Source: Methylotenera_A sp040079935 (lineage in GTDB: Bacteria > Pseudomonadota > Gammaproteobacteria > Burkholderiales > Methylophilaceae). Taken from it: 64,000 nucleotides of DNA. The position numbers and the translations under genes were made by a program. The DNA lies in NCBI GenBank assembly GCA_040079935.1, contig JBEBJI010000002.1:124001-188000 (forward strand), in the 5' to 3' direction. Below, piece by piece: positions 17,077 to 26,272 of the stretch (its first letter is position 1; every line of letters begins with the position of its first letter). The notes under the pieces were generated by a model, which worked only from the letters and a program-made list of their open reading frames with translations, was not told the DNA's origin and searched no databases.

Positions 17077-17352
17077 TTAAGGCTTTGAGTGTCGCGTTTT
17101 AAACATCTGGTAGCAATCTGTACAAACTACGCCTAAATCGCAAAACTGTTTAAAAGCCTCAGTCAATTCGGCTTCGCGCAAAAACATCGCCTCGCATGCA
17201 TCGCACCAAGCTTGCAGGTCACTCGGGTCGTCGCTGTTTTCTACAAAACCCATCACGCGGTCTTTGGCGTCAATGATGTGGCGGCAGACAATCGCTCCCA
17301 CTTGGCGGCCATGTTCATCGCAATCAACGGTGTAATTTTTATGGGATGTCAT
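17077..17352 (-). CDS. Small cysteine-rich, probably zinc-binding protein
   Basis: This is a 91-residue unknown. It has paired ligands VDCDEHGRQVGAIVCRH, then WCDACEAM, then VCTDCYQMF, giving two clear Cys-x2-Cys pairs plus further Cys and His residues, so one or two structural zinc sites are likely. No signal peptide or membrane span is visible. It lies 11 bases downstream of prfC on the same strand and is probably cotranscribed with it. I do not recognise a named family. Confidence 0.8.
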   Translation of the reverse strand: MTSHKNYTVDCDEHGRQVGAIVCRHIIDAKDRVMGFVENSDDPSDLQAWCDACEAMFLREAELTEAFKQFCDLGVVCTDCYQMFKTRHSKP

Positions 17353-17363
17353 GCAGCATTAAT

Positions 17364-18938
17364 TTAAGCGATTTCCCGTGTTTCCGCAAATTCAATTTCA
17401 GGGTAACGCTCTTGCGCCATCTGTAAATTCACACGGTTTGGTGCGAGGTAAACGTAGCCATCTGCGCCATCTAACCCTACGTTAAAGCCATATTTATCGG
17501 CAATGGCTTTCAGGTCAGCATCGCTTCCTTTGAGCCAGCGCGCGGTGTAGCAATCGTATGGTTCAAACACCATGTCTACACTGTATTCGTGTTCTAAGCG
17601 GTGCGCGACGACTTCAAATTGCAACATGCCGACTGCGCCTAAAATCAGGTCGTTGCTTAATAGTGGGCGGAAAAGTTGCGCCGCACCTTCTTCCGAAAGT
17701 TGTTTTAGGCCAATTTGCAATTGCTTCATTTTCATCGGGTTTTTGATGCGCGCACGGCGGAAAAACTCGGGCGCGAATGACGGGATGCCAGTGAATTTTA
17801 GCGCTTCACCTTCAGTAAACGTATCGCCAACTTTGATCGTGCCGTGATTAGGGATGCCAATAATATCGCCCGAATATGCTTCATCCATGGTGGTGCGGTC
17901 TTGCGCCATAAAGGTGATGGCGTTGTTCACAGCCATTAGCTTGCCTGTGGAGACTTGCTTGATTTTCATGCCGCGCTCGAATCGGCCAGAACACACGCGC
18001 AAAAATGCAATGCGGTCACGATGTTTTGGGTCCATATTCGCTTGAATTTTAAACACAAACCCAGAGAATTTTGACTCGTCTGGCGCGACTAATCGCGTGG
18101 CTGAGTTACGCGCAAGTGGCGCGGGGGATAAATCCACAACCGCATCTAATAAGCTTTGCACGCCGAAGTTGTTAATGGCAGAGCCAAAATACACAGGTGT
18201 TTGTTTGCCGCCCAAAAAACGTGCTGCATCAAACGTGTGCGATGCGCCGCGCACCAGCTCAATATCGATTCTTAAATCAGCTGCCACATGACCTAGTAAC
18301 TCATCTAAACGCGGATTATCAAGACCTTTAATGACTTCTGAAGTACCTTTTTCTGCACGCGGATCGAAAAATAAAATGGTGTCGGTGTAAAGGTTGTAAA
18401 CGCCGCGAAACGATTTCCCCATGCCAATTGGCCAAGTCATCGGCGCACATTCCATGCCCAGCGTAGTTTCAATTTCGTCTAGCAACTCAATTGGCTCGCG
18501 GCTTTCGCGGTCCAGTTTGTTAATAAACGTGATAATTGGCGTATCGCGCATTCTACAAACATTGAGTAGTTTAATTGTTTGCGCTTCTACGCCATTCACC
18601 GCATCAATCACCATCACAGCGGAATCCACAGCCGTCAATGTACGATAAGTATCTTCCGAAAAGTCATCGTGGCCAGGCGTATCAAGTAGATTAATCATGT
18701 GCTCGCGATACGGAAATTGCATCACTGAAGAGGTTACCGAAATGCCGCGTTGCTTCTCCAGCTCCATCCAATCGCTCGTCGCATGGCGTGAAGCCTTGCG
18801 CCCGCGCACTTCACCCGCTACTTGAATCGCACCACCAAACCATAATAGTTTTTCAGTAAGCGTAGTTTTACCCGCATCTGGATGCGAAATAATGGCGAAG
18901 GTGCGGCGGCGGGAAATTTCGTCTTGAAGGGCGCTCAT
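17364..18938 (-). CDS. prfC: Peptide chain release factor 3
   Basis: RF3 is a GTPase that removes RF1 and RF2 from the ribosome after peptide release. The 524-residue length is normal. The G1 motif SHPDAGKTTL, switch region SVTSSVMQFPY, G3 DTPGHDDFSEDTYR and G4 INKLDRES are all present, followed by the domain II segment FKIQANMDPKHRDR. ATG 18938 begins the expected MSALQDEISRRRTFAIISHP. The gene precedes the small zinc-type gene on the minus strand and follows a thioesterase-like gene. Confidence 0.97.
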   Translation of the reverse strand: MSALQDEISRRRTFAIISHPDAGKTTLTEKLLWFGGAIQVAGEVRGRKASRHATSDWMELEKQRGISVTSSVMQFPYREHMINLLDTPGHDDFSEDTYRTLTAVDSAVMVIDAVNGVEAQTIKLLNVCRMRDTPIITFINKLDRESREPIELLDEIETTLGMECAPMTWPIGMGKSFRGVYNLYTDTILFFDPRAEKGTSEVIKGLDNPRLDELLGHVAADLRIDIELVRGASHTFDAARFLGGKQTPVYFGSAINNFGVQSLLDAVVDLSPAPLARNSATRLVAPDESKFSGFVFKIQANMDPKHRDRIAFLRVCSGRFERGMKIKQVSTGKLMAVNNAITFMAQDRTTMDEAYSGDIIGIPNHGTIKVGDTFTEGEALKFTGIPSFAPEFFRRARIKNPMKMKQLQIGLKQLSEEGAAQLFRPLLSNDLILGAVGMLQFEVVAHRLEHEYSVDMVFEPYDCYTARWLKGSDADLKAIADKYGFNVGLDGADGYVYLAPNRVNLQMAQERYPEIEFAETREIA

Positions 18939-18971
18939 GCTAATTGGATTCTAAATTTCAAAAGCGCTATT

Positions 18972-19397
18972 TTACAGTAGTGAGCCTTTTTTTGCGCCGA
19001 CCTTCGCATTAAACTTGCTTTTGTTGATGATAAATCGCTCGTGTTGGCCATGGGATATAAGCTCGACGCCATCGTGTGCTTGCACTGTAAAAATGAGTTT
19101 TTTGCCGTCAACCGCAATAAGTTCTACGGTTGCCGTCACTTCAAGCCCAGGCGGAGTTGCCGCTTCGTGGCTTACATTGATGCGTATGCCTACCGTTTGT
19201 TCCTCTGGCCAATTTAGATGCGGATTGATTGCCTTAATACACGCCCACTCAAGTAAACCTACCAAAAAACCAGTCGCAAACACCTCTGGCATCGCCATAA
19301 ATTCTGCGGATTCTGGATAGAGCGCAGGCACAGTTTTTGATGCAGGCACTATAAACTTATGCACATACCTAATGCCAGGTTGTAGTGTTTCTTTCAT
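18972..19397 (-). CDS. Hotdog-fold thioesterase, FlK-like
   Basis: The 141-residue protein has the hotdog features of the fluoroacetyl-CoA thioesterase-like group: an opening basic strand, the helix segment FATGFLVGLLEWACIKAINPHL containing the conserved Glu, and VGIRINVSHEAATPPGLEVTATVEL with the conserved His and strand. Housekeeping members hydrolyse short acyl-CoAs or act on unknown thioesters. It begins 19 bases after the end of acs on the same strand, so it may remove acetyl-CoA or a toxic acyl-CoA made by that enzyme. The substrate is inferred. Confidence 0.82.
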   Translation of the reverse strand: MKETLQPGIRYVHKFIVPASKTVPALYPESAEFMAMPEVFATGFLVGLLEWACIKAINPHLNWPEEQTVGIRINVSHEAATPPGLEVTATVELIAVDGKKLIFTVQAHDGVELISHGQHERFIINKSKFNAKVGAKKGSLL

Positions 19398-19416
19398 TGG
19401 CTTAACGTTATATTGA

Positions 19417-21393
19417 TTAGCGAATCACTTCCTTCAACTGCTCTAAAATGGCTGGGTTATCTAACGTTGAAATGTCCGAAGTTATTTCTTCACCTTTTGC
19501 TAAAGTACGCAACAACCTGCGCATAATCTTGCCGCTGCGAGTTTTGGGTAAATTGTCGCCGAATCTTATTTCATCGGGTTTAGCGATTGGACCGATTTCT
19601 TTGCCAACCCAATTGCGTAGATTTTCGACGATTTTTTTGGCTTCATCGCCAGTCGGCCGCGCGCCTTTTAGCACCACGTAAGCGACAACAGATTCGCCTT
19701 TAATATCGTGCGGCTTGCCCACCACGGCGGCTTCAGCCACTAATGGATTGGATACAAGCGCAGATTCAATTTCCATCGTGCCTAAACGGTGACCAGACAC
19801 ATTTAATACGTCATCAATTCGCCCCATAATAGTGAAATTGCCCGTTTTGGCATCGCGTACTGCGCCATCGCCTGCTAAATAAGTTGTGCCACCTAAGTCT
19901 ATAGGGTAATAGCTCGATTTATAGCGCTCAGGGTCGTTGTAAATGGTACGAATCATAGATGGCCATGGTTTTTTAATCACTAATAAACCACCCGTGCCCC
20001 ATGGTACGTCTTTGCCAGTTTCGTCTACCACATCTATGGCTATTCCAGGGAACGGCAATGTACATGAGCCAGGCACTAATGGCGTTGCACCTGGTAGCGG
20101 GGTAATCACATGGCCGCCAGTTTCGGTTTGCCAAAAAGTATCAACAATTGGGCAGCGGCTACCACCTATGTTTTCAAAGTACCACATCCATGCCTCTGGG
20201 TTAATCGGCTCACCCACTGAACCTAATAAGCGCAAGCTAGTTAAATTGTAGTTTCTAGGGTGCACTTCTGGTGTGGTTTCAGAAGCCTTAATGAGCGAAC
20301 GTATCGCCGTTGGTGCAGTGTAGAAAATCGAGACTTTATGTTTTTCGATCATCTGCCAAAAGCGGCCAGCATTAGGGAAGGTAGGAATACCTTCAAACAC
20401 GATTTGTGTTGCGCCCATTGCTAGCGGTCCGTAGGCGATATAGGTATGGCCAGTAATCCAGCCCACGTCAGCGGTACACCAGAATACATCATCAGCGTGT
20501 ATGTCGAATGTCCAGCGCATAGTATTCATAGCATGCAGCAAATAGCCAGCCGAGCTGTGTTGCACGCCTTTTGGTTTGCCCGTAGAGCCGCTTGTATAAA
20601 GCAAAAATAGTGGATGCTCCGCGTTGACTATCACTGGTTCGCAGGTGTCTGCAACGCCTGCAACAAGGTCATGCCACCAGATATCGTTTGCATTCCATGT
20701 GATGTCTAGCCCAGTTTTTTTCAGTACCACGATTTTTTGAATGCACTCACACCCACCCATGGCAATCGCTTCATCCGCAGCAGTTTTTAATGGCAGTGTT
20801 TTACCGCCACGAAATTGGCCGTCAGACGTGATGATTGCCGAAGCGCTAGCATCTAAAATGCGTTCATGAATACTTTTGGCTGAAAAGCCTCCAAAAACCA
20901 CGCTGTGAATCAATCCCAATCTTGCACAGGCCTGCATGGCGACGATGGCTTCTATGCCCATAGGCATGTAAATAATGACACGCGAGCCTACACTTAAATT
21001 GAGTTTTTTTAAGCCATTCGCAAACTGGCACACTTGGTGATATAGCTCTTTATAGGTGATTTTTTTACTATCGCCGTTATCAGCTTCAAAAATAATGGCG
21101 GTTTTATTGGGAATAGTGTTGAGGTGTTTATCTAGGCAATTAGCAGAAACATTCAGCTCGCCATCTTCAAACCACTTGTAGAATGGCGCATTTTCTTCAT
21201 TTAGAGTTTTTGTGAATGGTTTGCTCCACACCAAAAGTTCGCGCGCTAACTTTGCCCAAGTGCCTGCGTAATCTGTATCAAATTCGGCGCAAAGTGTGTT
21301 GTAGGCGACCATGCCAGAAACATTGGCCTGTTTTTTAAATGCTTCAGATGGTTCAAAAATGCGACTTTCATGAAGAACTGACTCGATTGACAT
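19417..21393 (-). CDS. acs: Acetyl-CoA synthetase
   Basis: Acs activates acetate with ATP and CoA through acetyl-AMP. The 658 residues fit the family. The adenylate motif YTSGSTGKPKGVQHSSAG, the acetate pocket region VDTFWQTETGGH and the C-terminal PKTRSGKIMRRLLR, with the lysine normally acetylated by Pat, are intact. It is divergent from glnE across 85 bases. A TATAAT-like box on the minus strand lies about 20 bases before the start; no convincing -35 is visible, so activator-dependent expression is possible. Confidence 0.97.
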   Translation of the reverse strand: MSIESVLHESRIFEPSEAFKKQANVSGMVAYNTLCAEFDTDYAGTWAKLARELLVWSKPFTKTLNEENAPFYKWFEDGELNVSANCLDKHLNTIPNKTAIIFEADNGDSKKITYKELYHQVCQFANGLKKLNLSVGSRVIIYMPMGIEAIVAMQACARLGLIHSVVFGGFSAKSIHERILDASASAIITSDGQFRGGKTLPLKTAADEAIAMGGCECIQKIVVLKKTGLDITWNANDIWWHDLVAGVADTCEPVIVNAEHPLFLLYTSGSTGKPKGVQHSSAGYLLHAMNTMRWTFDIHADDVFWCTADVGWITGHTYIAYGPLAMGATQIVFEGIPTFPNAGRFWQMIEKHKVSIFYTAPTAIRSLIKASETTPEVHPRNYNLTSLRLLGSVGEPINPEAWMWYFENIGGSRCPIVDTFWQTETGGHVITPLPGATPLVPGSCTLPFPGIAIDVVDETGKDVPWGTGGLLVIKKPWPSMIRTIYNDPERYKSSYYPIDLGGTTYLAGDGAVRDAKTGNFTIMGRIDDVLNVSGHRLGTMEIESALVSNPLVAEAAVVGKPHDIKGESVVAYVVLKGARPTGDEAKKIVENLRNWVGKEIGPIAKPDEIRFGDNLPKTRSGKIMRRLLRTLAKGEEITSDISTLDNPAILEQLKEVIR

Positions 21394-21478
21394 GCTACTC
21401 TCCCAATACTACAAATTATAATGATGATTAAGGTAAGATGTTGCTTCTGTTTAATAGTCATACTACCTTAAAAAACTG

Positions 21479-24232
21479 ATGCTTACACTTGATAAATTGT
21501 TATCTGAAAACCACGCTACAACTAGTTTCGTAGCGGGTATAAGACGCTTGGTGGATTGCAGTTCGTTCGCGGCTCGATTGCTTACAAAAGATGCGCAATT
21601 GTTGGATGATTTGCTACAAAATCATTACCAACCATACCTAATTGCGGATATGCAACAATTTTTAAATGTTACAAATATTAGCGATGAAAATGGGCTAAAA
21701 AAAGCCTTGCGGCAACTGCGACAGCGTGTGATTTTACGCATTATTTATCGCGATTTAAACGGTTTGGCCAATTTAGATGAAGTCGTAAAAACCACCACAA
21801 ATTTGGCAGAAATAGCGCTAAATACCGCAGTAAAATATCACCAAACTAGGCTGGAAGATACTTACGGAAAGCCTTTCGGCAAAGGCACCGCACAACATTT
21901 TATTATCATCGGAATGGGTAAATTAGGCGGCGGCGAGCTGAATGTATCGTCCGACATCGATTTGATTTTTGCTTATGAAGAAGAGGGTGAGACGCTAGGA
22001 TTAATGCCGAATAGCGCAGACAAAATTTCCAATCAAGATTTTTTTACTAAACTCGCTAAAAAAGTCATTACTGCGCTAGATGAAATTACCGAAGATGGCT
22101 TTGTTTTTCGGGTTGATATGCGGCTGCGGCCGTTTGGTAGCGAAGGCGTGCTGGTTTCAAATTTAGAAGCGCTGGAAGATTATTATCAAAACAACGGCCG
22201 CGAGTGGGAACGCTATGCATGGATAAAAGGCCGCGTTATTAGTGGCGAAAATAACGATAGCCTGGGAGCTAATATCCATGGGCTTCTCAGGCCATTTATT
22301 TTCAGAAAATATTTAGACTTTAATGCATTAAATAGTATGCGCGATTTGAAATTGCAGATTCACCGCGACGTGATGGAAAAAGGTCAGCAAGATAATATTA
22401 AACTTGGTCGTGGCGGCATTCGCGAGATTGAATTTATCGCGCAGGTGTTTCAATTAATTCGTGGTGGGCAAGATGCTGGTTTGCAAATAAAACCTACATT
22501 AGAAGTGTTAAAGTTATTAAAGAACAAAGGGTTGCTGCAAGAAAAAGCAGTAGATGAGCTGATTTCTGCATACAATTTTTTGCGCAATTTAGAGCACAGG
22601 TTAATGTACGTGGAAGATCAACAAACGCAGGATTTGCCCAAGACTAACGAGGCAAAAACACGCATTGCTAATGCTATGCATTTTGCAAATTGGGATGCAC
22701 TTTTAAGCGAGTTGAACTTGCACAGAAAAATCGTTGCGCAACATTTTGATGCGACTTTTAGCGACAAAACCCAGCATCAAAATACATATGAAAGTAAAGT
22801 AGAAAACGCAATTTGGCAAGGCACAATAGAAAAAGAACCTGCCCTGAAAGCCTTGCTGGATAAGGGCTACAGCGATGTCTCTGAAACACTTTCTAGGTTG
22901 CAAATGTTGCGCGCAAGTAATCGCTATCAACAGTTGCCAGAGCTCAGTCGGCAACGATTTGATACGTTGATGCCGCTGGTGATTCGGCAATCTGCGTTAG
23001 AGGAAAATGCCGATGTCGCACTGCTACGCACGATCATTTTGCTGGAAAATATTTGCCGTCGCGCCAGTTATTTGGCGCTGTTGGCGGAGTTTCCTGAAGC
23101 TTTGCATTTGGTGATTAAGCTTTGTGCTGCCAGCCCTTGGTTGGCGCAATATTTAACCGCACACCCTATTTTGCTGGATGAGCTATTAGATACGCGAACA
23201 CTTTATGCCGCGCCAGATTTTGCAAAAATGCGCGCAGAGTTAAGCAGAAAAATGACTGAGTTATCTGGCGATGCCGAAGCGCAAATGGATGCGATGCGCC
23301 ATTTTAAACATGCGGCAATTATGCGTTTAGCAGCGCAGGATGTGGCAGGGCGGCTGAAATTGGAAACACTCTCGGATTATTTAAGTGCCTTAGCTGATAT
23401 GATTTTAGAAGTGAGTTTACAGATAATTTGGCAAAGTTTGAAATTTAAACATATTGAAACTCCTAAATTTGCAGTGATTGGCTACGGCAAACTCGGCGGC
23501 AAAGAATTAGGCTATATGTCTGATTTGGATATTATTTTCCTCTACCAAGATGAGAATGAAAATGCGGCAGAGAATTATGCGCGCTTTGCGCAACGCATCA
23601 ATAGTTGGTTTAATAGCGCAACCAATGCGGGTTTGCTGTACGAAACCGATTTGCAATTGAGGCCTGATGGCAACAGTGGTTTGTTGGTGAGTTCGGTTGC
23701 GGCTTTTAGAGAATACCAGCTCAATAAAGCATGGGTGTGGGAACATCAAGCGATTACGAGAGCTCGGTTTGTGGCTGGCGATGCAAATATCTGCGAGGTC
23801 TTTGAGGAGCTTCGCAAAGAAGTGATTTGCCAAGTGCGTGACCTTGAAAAACTGAAATCAGAAGTGGTTGCCATGCGCGAAAAAATGCGTGCAGCACAAA
23901 AATATGCGCCAGGTTTTTTTGATATAAAACACAGTGCGGGCGGTATTATTGACGTGGAATTTATAGTGCAATTTTTAGTGTTGGCGCATGCAAAACAATA
24001 TCCAAAACTCACAGGTAATATCGGTAATATTGGCTTATTAAAACTGTTGTCCAAGCTTAAAATTATCGAACACGATTTAGCCGAAAAAGTTGCGTCAGCT
24101 TATCGAGAATATCGCCACATACAACATGCGCTTAAGCTACAAGGCGCGCCGCATATGCGAGTAGAGGTGGTTATCGTCAACGAGCATGCGGGCGCTGTAA
24201 AAGCTTTGTGGAATCAAGTGCTTGTGGATTAG
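21479..24232 (+). CDS. glnE: Bifunctional glutamine synthetase adenylyltransferase/deadenylase
   Basis: GlnE adenylylates and deadenylylates glutamine synthetase in response to PII and glutamine. The 917 residues hold both nucleotidyltransferase domains: GMGKLGGGELNVSSDIDLIF in the N-terminal deadenylase and GYGKLGGKELGYMSDLDIIFLY in the C-terminal adenylylase, each with its DxD metal site. ATG 21479 is the only near start. A palindromic element at 22259-22293 encodes SLGANIHGLLRP, just before the conserved LRPF-x-FRKYLDF segment. The last four bases overlap the convergent RIO-like kinase gene. Confidence 0.96.
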   Translation: MLTLDKLLSENHATTSFVAGIRRLVDCSSFAARLLTKDAQLLDDLLQNHYQPYLIADMQQFLNVTNISDENGLKKALRQLRQRVILRIIYRDLNGLANLDEVVKTTTNLAEIALNTAVKYHQTRLEDTYGKPFGKGTAQHFIIIGMGKLGGGELNVSSDIDLIFAYEEEGETLGLMPNSADKISNQDFFTKLAKKVITALDEITEDGFVFRVDMRLRPFGSEGVLVSNLEALEDYYQNNGREWERYAWIKGRVISGENNDSLGANIHGLLRPFIFRKYLDFNALNSMRDLKLQIHRDVMEKGQQDNIKLGRGGIREIEFIAQVFQLIRGGQDAGLQIKPTLEVLKLLKNKGLLQEKAVDELISAYNFLRNLEHRLMYVEDQQTQDLPKTNEAKTRIANAMHFANWDALLSELNLHRKIVAQHFDATFSDKTQHQNTYESKVENAIWQGTIEKEPALKALLDKGYSDVSETLSRLQMLRASNRYQQLPELSRQRFDTLMPLVIRQSALEENADVALLRTIILLENICRRASYLALLAEFPEALHLVIKLCAASPWLAQYLTAHPILLDELLDTRTLYAAPDFAKMRAELSRKMTELSGDAEAQMDAMRHFKHAAIMRLAAQDVAGRLKLETLSDYLSALADMILEVSLQIIWQSLKFKHIETPKFAVIGYGKLGGKELGYMSDLDIIFLYQDENENAAENYARFAQRINSWFNSATNAGLLYETDLQLRPDGNSGLLVSSVAAFREYQLNKAWVWEHQAITRARFVAGDANICEVFEELRKEVICQVRDLEKLKSEVVAMREKMRAAQKYAPGFFDIKHSAGGIIDVEFIVQFLVLAHAKQYPKLTGNIGNIGLLKLLSKLKIIEHDLAEKVASAYREYRHIQHALKLQGAPHMRVEVVIVNEHAGAVKALWNQVLVD
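22259..22293 (+). repeat. 35-bp palindromic element, copy inside glnE
   Basis: Arm AGCCTGGGAGCT, loop AATATCCATGG, arm GCTTCTCAGGCC. It matches the folC copy at 25 of 35 positions, including ten of the eleven loop bases and the CTCAGG of the right arm. It is read in the same codon phase as the folC and ABC-F copies, giving SLGANIHGLLRP. In GlnE proteins this position is a variable helix before the LRPF motif. Confidence 0.75.
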
Positions 24233-25098
24233 GTTTTCTGTGATTCTGTAAGGCGAGCTTCGGTTAATCTTTTCAGCCTAGCTGCTTCTTGAAACTCAGC
24301 ATTTTTAATTTCGCGCATCACGCTTTGCATATCCACTGCTTTTTTGGTTTCAGCAAAATGACCAGTGAGTTTACTTTCAATCGTTAAATCGCCACGTTCG
24401 TACAACGCCCAAATTTCTTTGGCATATTGCGTTGTGAGCAATTCTGAAGCAAATTGACCAAAATAATTGGCTAAGTTATTCACATCGCGTGCCAGCATGT
24501 CTTTGGCGTGGTTATTGCCTGCGGCATCTACCGCTTGCGGCAGGTCGATAATGACTGGGCCATCACTGCCCACCAAAATATTAAACTCGGATAAATCTCC
24601 ATGTACAATGCCCACGCAGAGCATGCGCACCACTTGTCCAATTAAAAATGTGTGATATTCACGCGCGGTTTCTGCGCTTAATTGTACGTCATTCAAGCGC
24701 GGCGCGGCGTTGCCGTCATCGCCAGTCACCAGTTCCATTAGTAGCACGCCCTCGTAAAAATTATACGGTGTTGGAACGCGAACGCCAGCATTGGCAAGTC
24801 TATACAGCGCATCCACCTCGGCACTTTGCCAAGCCGCTTCTTGTGATTCTCGCCCATATTTGCTGCCTTTTTGCATGGCGCGCGCTTGGCGGCTATTTTT
24901 CACTTTGCGACCTTCGGTGTAATCAACACTTTGGCGAAAACTACGTTTGTTCGCTTCTTTATACACTTTGGCGCAACGCACTTCATCACCGCAGCGTACC
25001 ACAAACACCATAGCCTCTTTGCCGCTCATCAGTTGACGAGTTACATCGTCAATCAAGCCATCTTCTAGCAACGGTTGTAATCTATGTGGGATTTTCAA
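24229..25098 (-). CDS. RIO1-like atypical serine/threonine kinase
   Basis: The 289-residue protein belongs to the bacterial RIO1-like (PA4780-type) kinases. The lysine-bearing segment is KEAMVFVVRCGDEVRCAKVYKE, the catalytic loop is HGDLSEFNIL, and the metal-binding Asp is in VIIDLPQAVD in place of DFG. Substrates of bacterial RIO kinases are poorly known. TTG 25098 is used as start because the conserved IPHRLQPLLEDGLIDDV begins there; it overlaps the end of nhaA by 17 bases. The 3' end overlaps glnE by four bases. Confidence 0.9.
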   Translation of the reverse strand: MKIPHRLQPLLEDGLIDDVTRQLMSGKEAMVFVVRCGDEVRCAKVYKEANKRSFRQSVDYTEGRKVKNSRQARAMQKGSKYGRESQEAAWQSAEVDALYRLANAGVRVPTPYNFYEGVLLMELVTGDDGNAAPRLNDVQLSAETAREYHTFLIGQVVRMLCVGIVHGDLSEFNILVGSDGPVIIDLPQAVDAAGNNHAKDMLARDVNNLANYFGQFASELLTTQYAKEIWALYERGDLTIESKLTGHFAETKKAVDMQSVMREIKNAEFQEAARLKRLTEARLTESQKT

Positions 25099-26269
25099 GG
25101 TTCACCAAGGTGGTTTTTGTTAAATACGTAAGCCATAAAAAGCCAATAAGCCCAGCGCTTAAAGACGCGAGCAGAATGGCGGTTTTAGAAGCATTGATGG
25201 TTTCAATATTTCCAGTAAAAGCTAAATTGGTAATGAAAATAGACATGGTAAAACCAATGCCGCCAAGAATGCCTGCACCAAAAATATGGCGCCAATTTAA
25301 ATCGGGCGGCAGTCGACATAAACCGCTAATAACAGCCAAAAAGCATAGCACAGTTACACCCAAAGGCTTGCCAATGAGCAAGCCAGCCATAATGCCAATG
25401 CTGTTTGTGCTGATTAAATTTTGCATCCAATCTGCACTGATGACAACGCTAGTATTAGCCAAAGCAAAAATTGGCAAAATAACAAAAGCAACAGGTTTGT
25501 GTAAAATATGCTCTAGCCGATGTGAGGGCGATTCTAAGTCGTTATCTTTGCTTGAGTAGGGTATTGCAAAAGCAAGCATCACGCCAGCCAGCGTTGCATG
25601 TACGCCAGATTTAAGCATCAAAAACCACATTAAAGCACCACCAAGTAAATAGGGCGCTAGGGCGATGATGCGAAAAAAACGATTTAAAATAATCAGCAGT
25701 AAAAATAGGCTTATTGCACCAGTAAAATACCAAATGGAAAGTTGTGCTGTGTAAAAAATAGCAATAATTAAAATTGCACTTAAATCATCTATCACGGCAA
25801 AAGCGACAATAAACACTTTAAGTGACGGTGGAATACGGCTGCCAAGAATCGCTAAAACACCTAGTGCAAAGGCAATGTCTGTTGCCATAGGTATGCCAAT
25901 ACCAGCTTGCGTAGGCGTGCCTGCATTGAGTGAATAGTGAATTAATGCAGGTACCACAATGCCGCCAAAAGCAGCAAAAATAGGCAGCAGCGCGTTTTTA
26001 AAGTTGGATAGCTCGCCGCTGTAGAGCTCGCGTTCTAGCTCTAGTCCAATCAGCAAAAAGAAAATAGCCATCAGCGCATCGTTTATCCAATGTGCCAAAC
26101 TAAGTCCGCCGATATTGAACTGCCAAAAATTCAAGTATTGGCTGCCAAACGCTGAGTTGGTCAATACAAGTGAAATTAGCGTGCAAATAACCAGCAAAAT
26201 ACCACTAGACTTTTCAGAATCAAAAAACTGTTGAAAGGTATTCGATACGGGTTTGGGAATTACACGCAT
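25082..26269 (-). CDS. nhaA: Na+/H+ antiporter NhaA
   Basis: NhaA exchanges protons for cytoplasmic sodium, giving sodium and alkaline tolerance. The 395-residue length is normal with about twelve membrane spans. The paired transport aspartates are in FAVIDDLSAILIIAIFY, and PMATDIAFALGVLAILG carries the conserved unwound-helix region. The start MRVIPKPVSNTFQQFF shows the usual amphipathic N-terminal helix. The gene lies 3 bases after ycaO and overlaps the kinase gene, so ycaO-nhaA-kinase form one transcription unit. Confidence 0.96.
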   Translation of the reverse strand: MRVIPKPVSNTFQQFFDSEKSSGILLVICTLISLVLTNSAFGSQYLNFWQFNIGGLSLAHWINDALMAIFFLLIGLELERELYSGELSNFKNALLPIFAAFGGIVVPALIHYSLNAGTPTQAGIGIPMATDIAFALGVLAILGSRIPPSLKVFIVAFAVIDDLSAILIIAIFYTAQLSIWYFTGAISLFLLLIILNRFFRIIALAPYLLGGALMWFLMLKSGVHATLAGVMLAFAIPYSSKDNDLESPSHRLEHILHKPVAFVILPIFALANTSVVISADWMQNLISTNSIGIMAGLLIGKPLGVTVLCFLAVISGLCRLPPDLNWRHIFGAGILGGIGFTMSIFITNLAFTGNIETINASKTAILLASLSAGLIGFLWLTYLTKTTLVNLENPT

Positions 26270-26272
26270 GAT

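Noticed and set aside
22841..22875. GCCCTGAAAGCC, 11 bases, then GGGCTACAGCGA in glnE, resembling the palindromic family
   Set aside because: The loop does not match, only about seven of twelve arm bases pair, and the encoded residues (ALKALLDKGYSD) are normal for GlnE.
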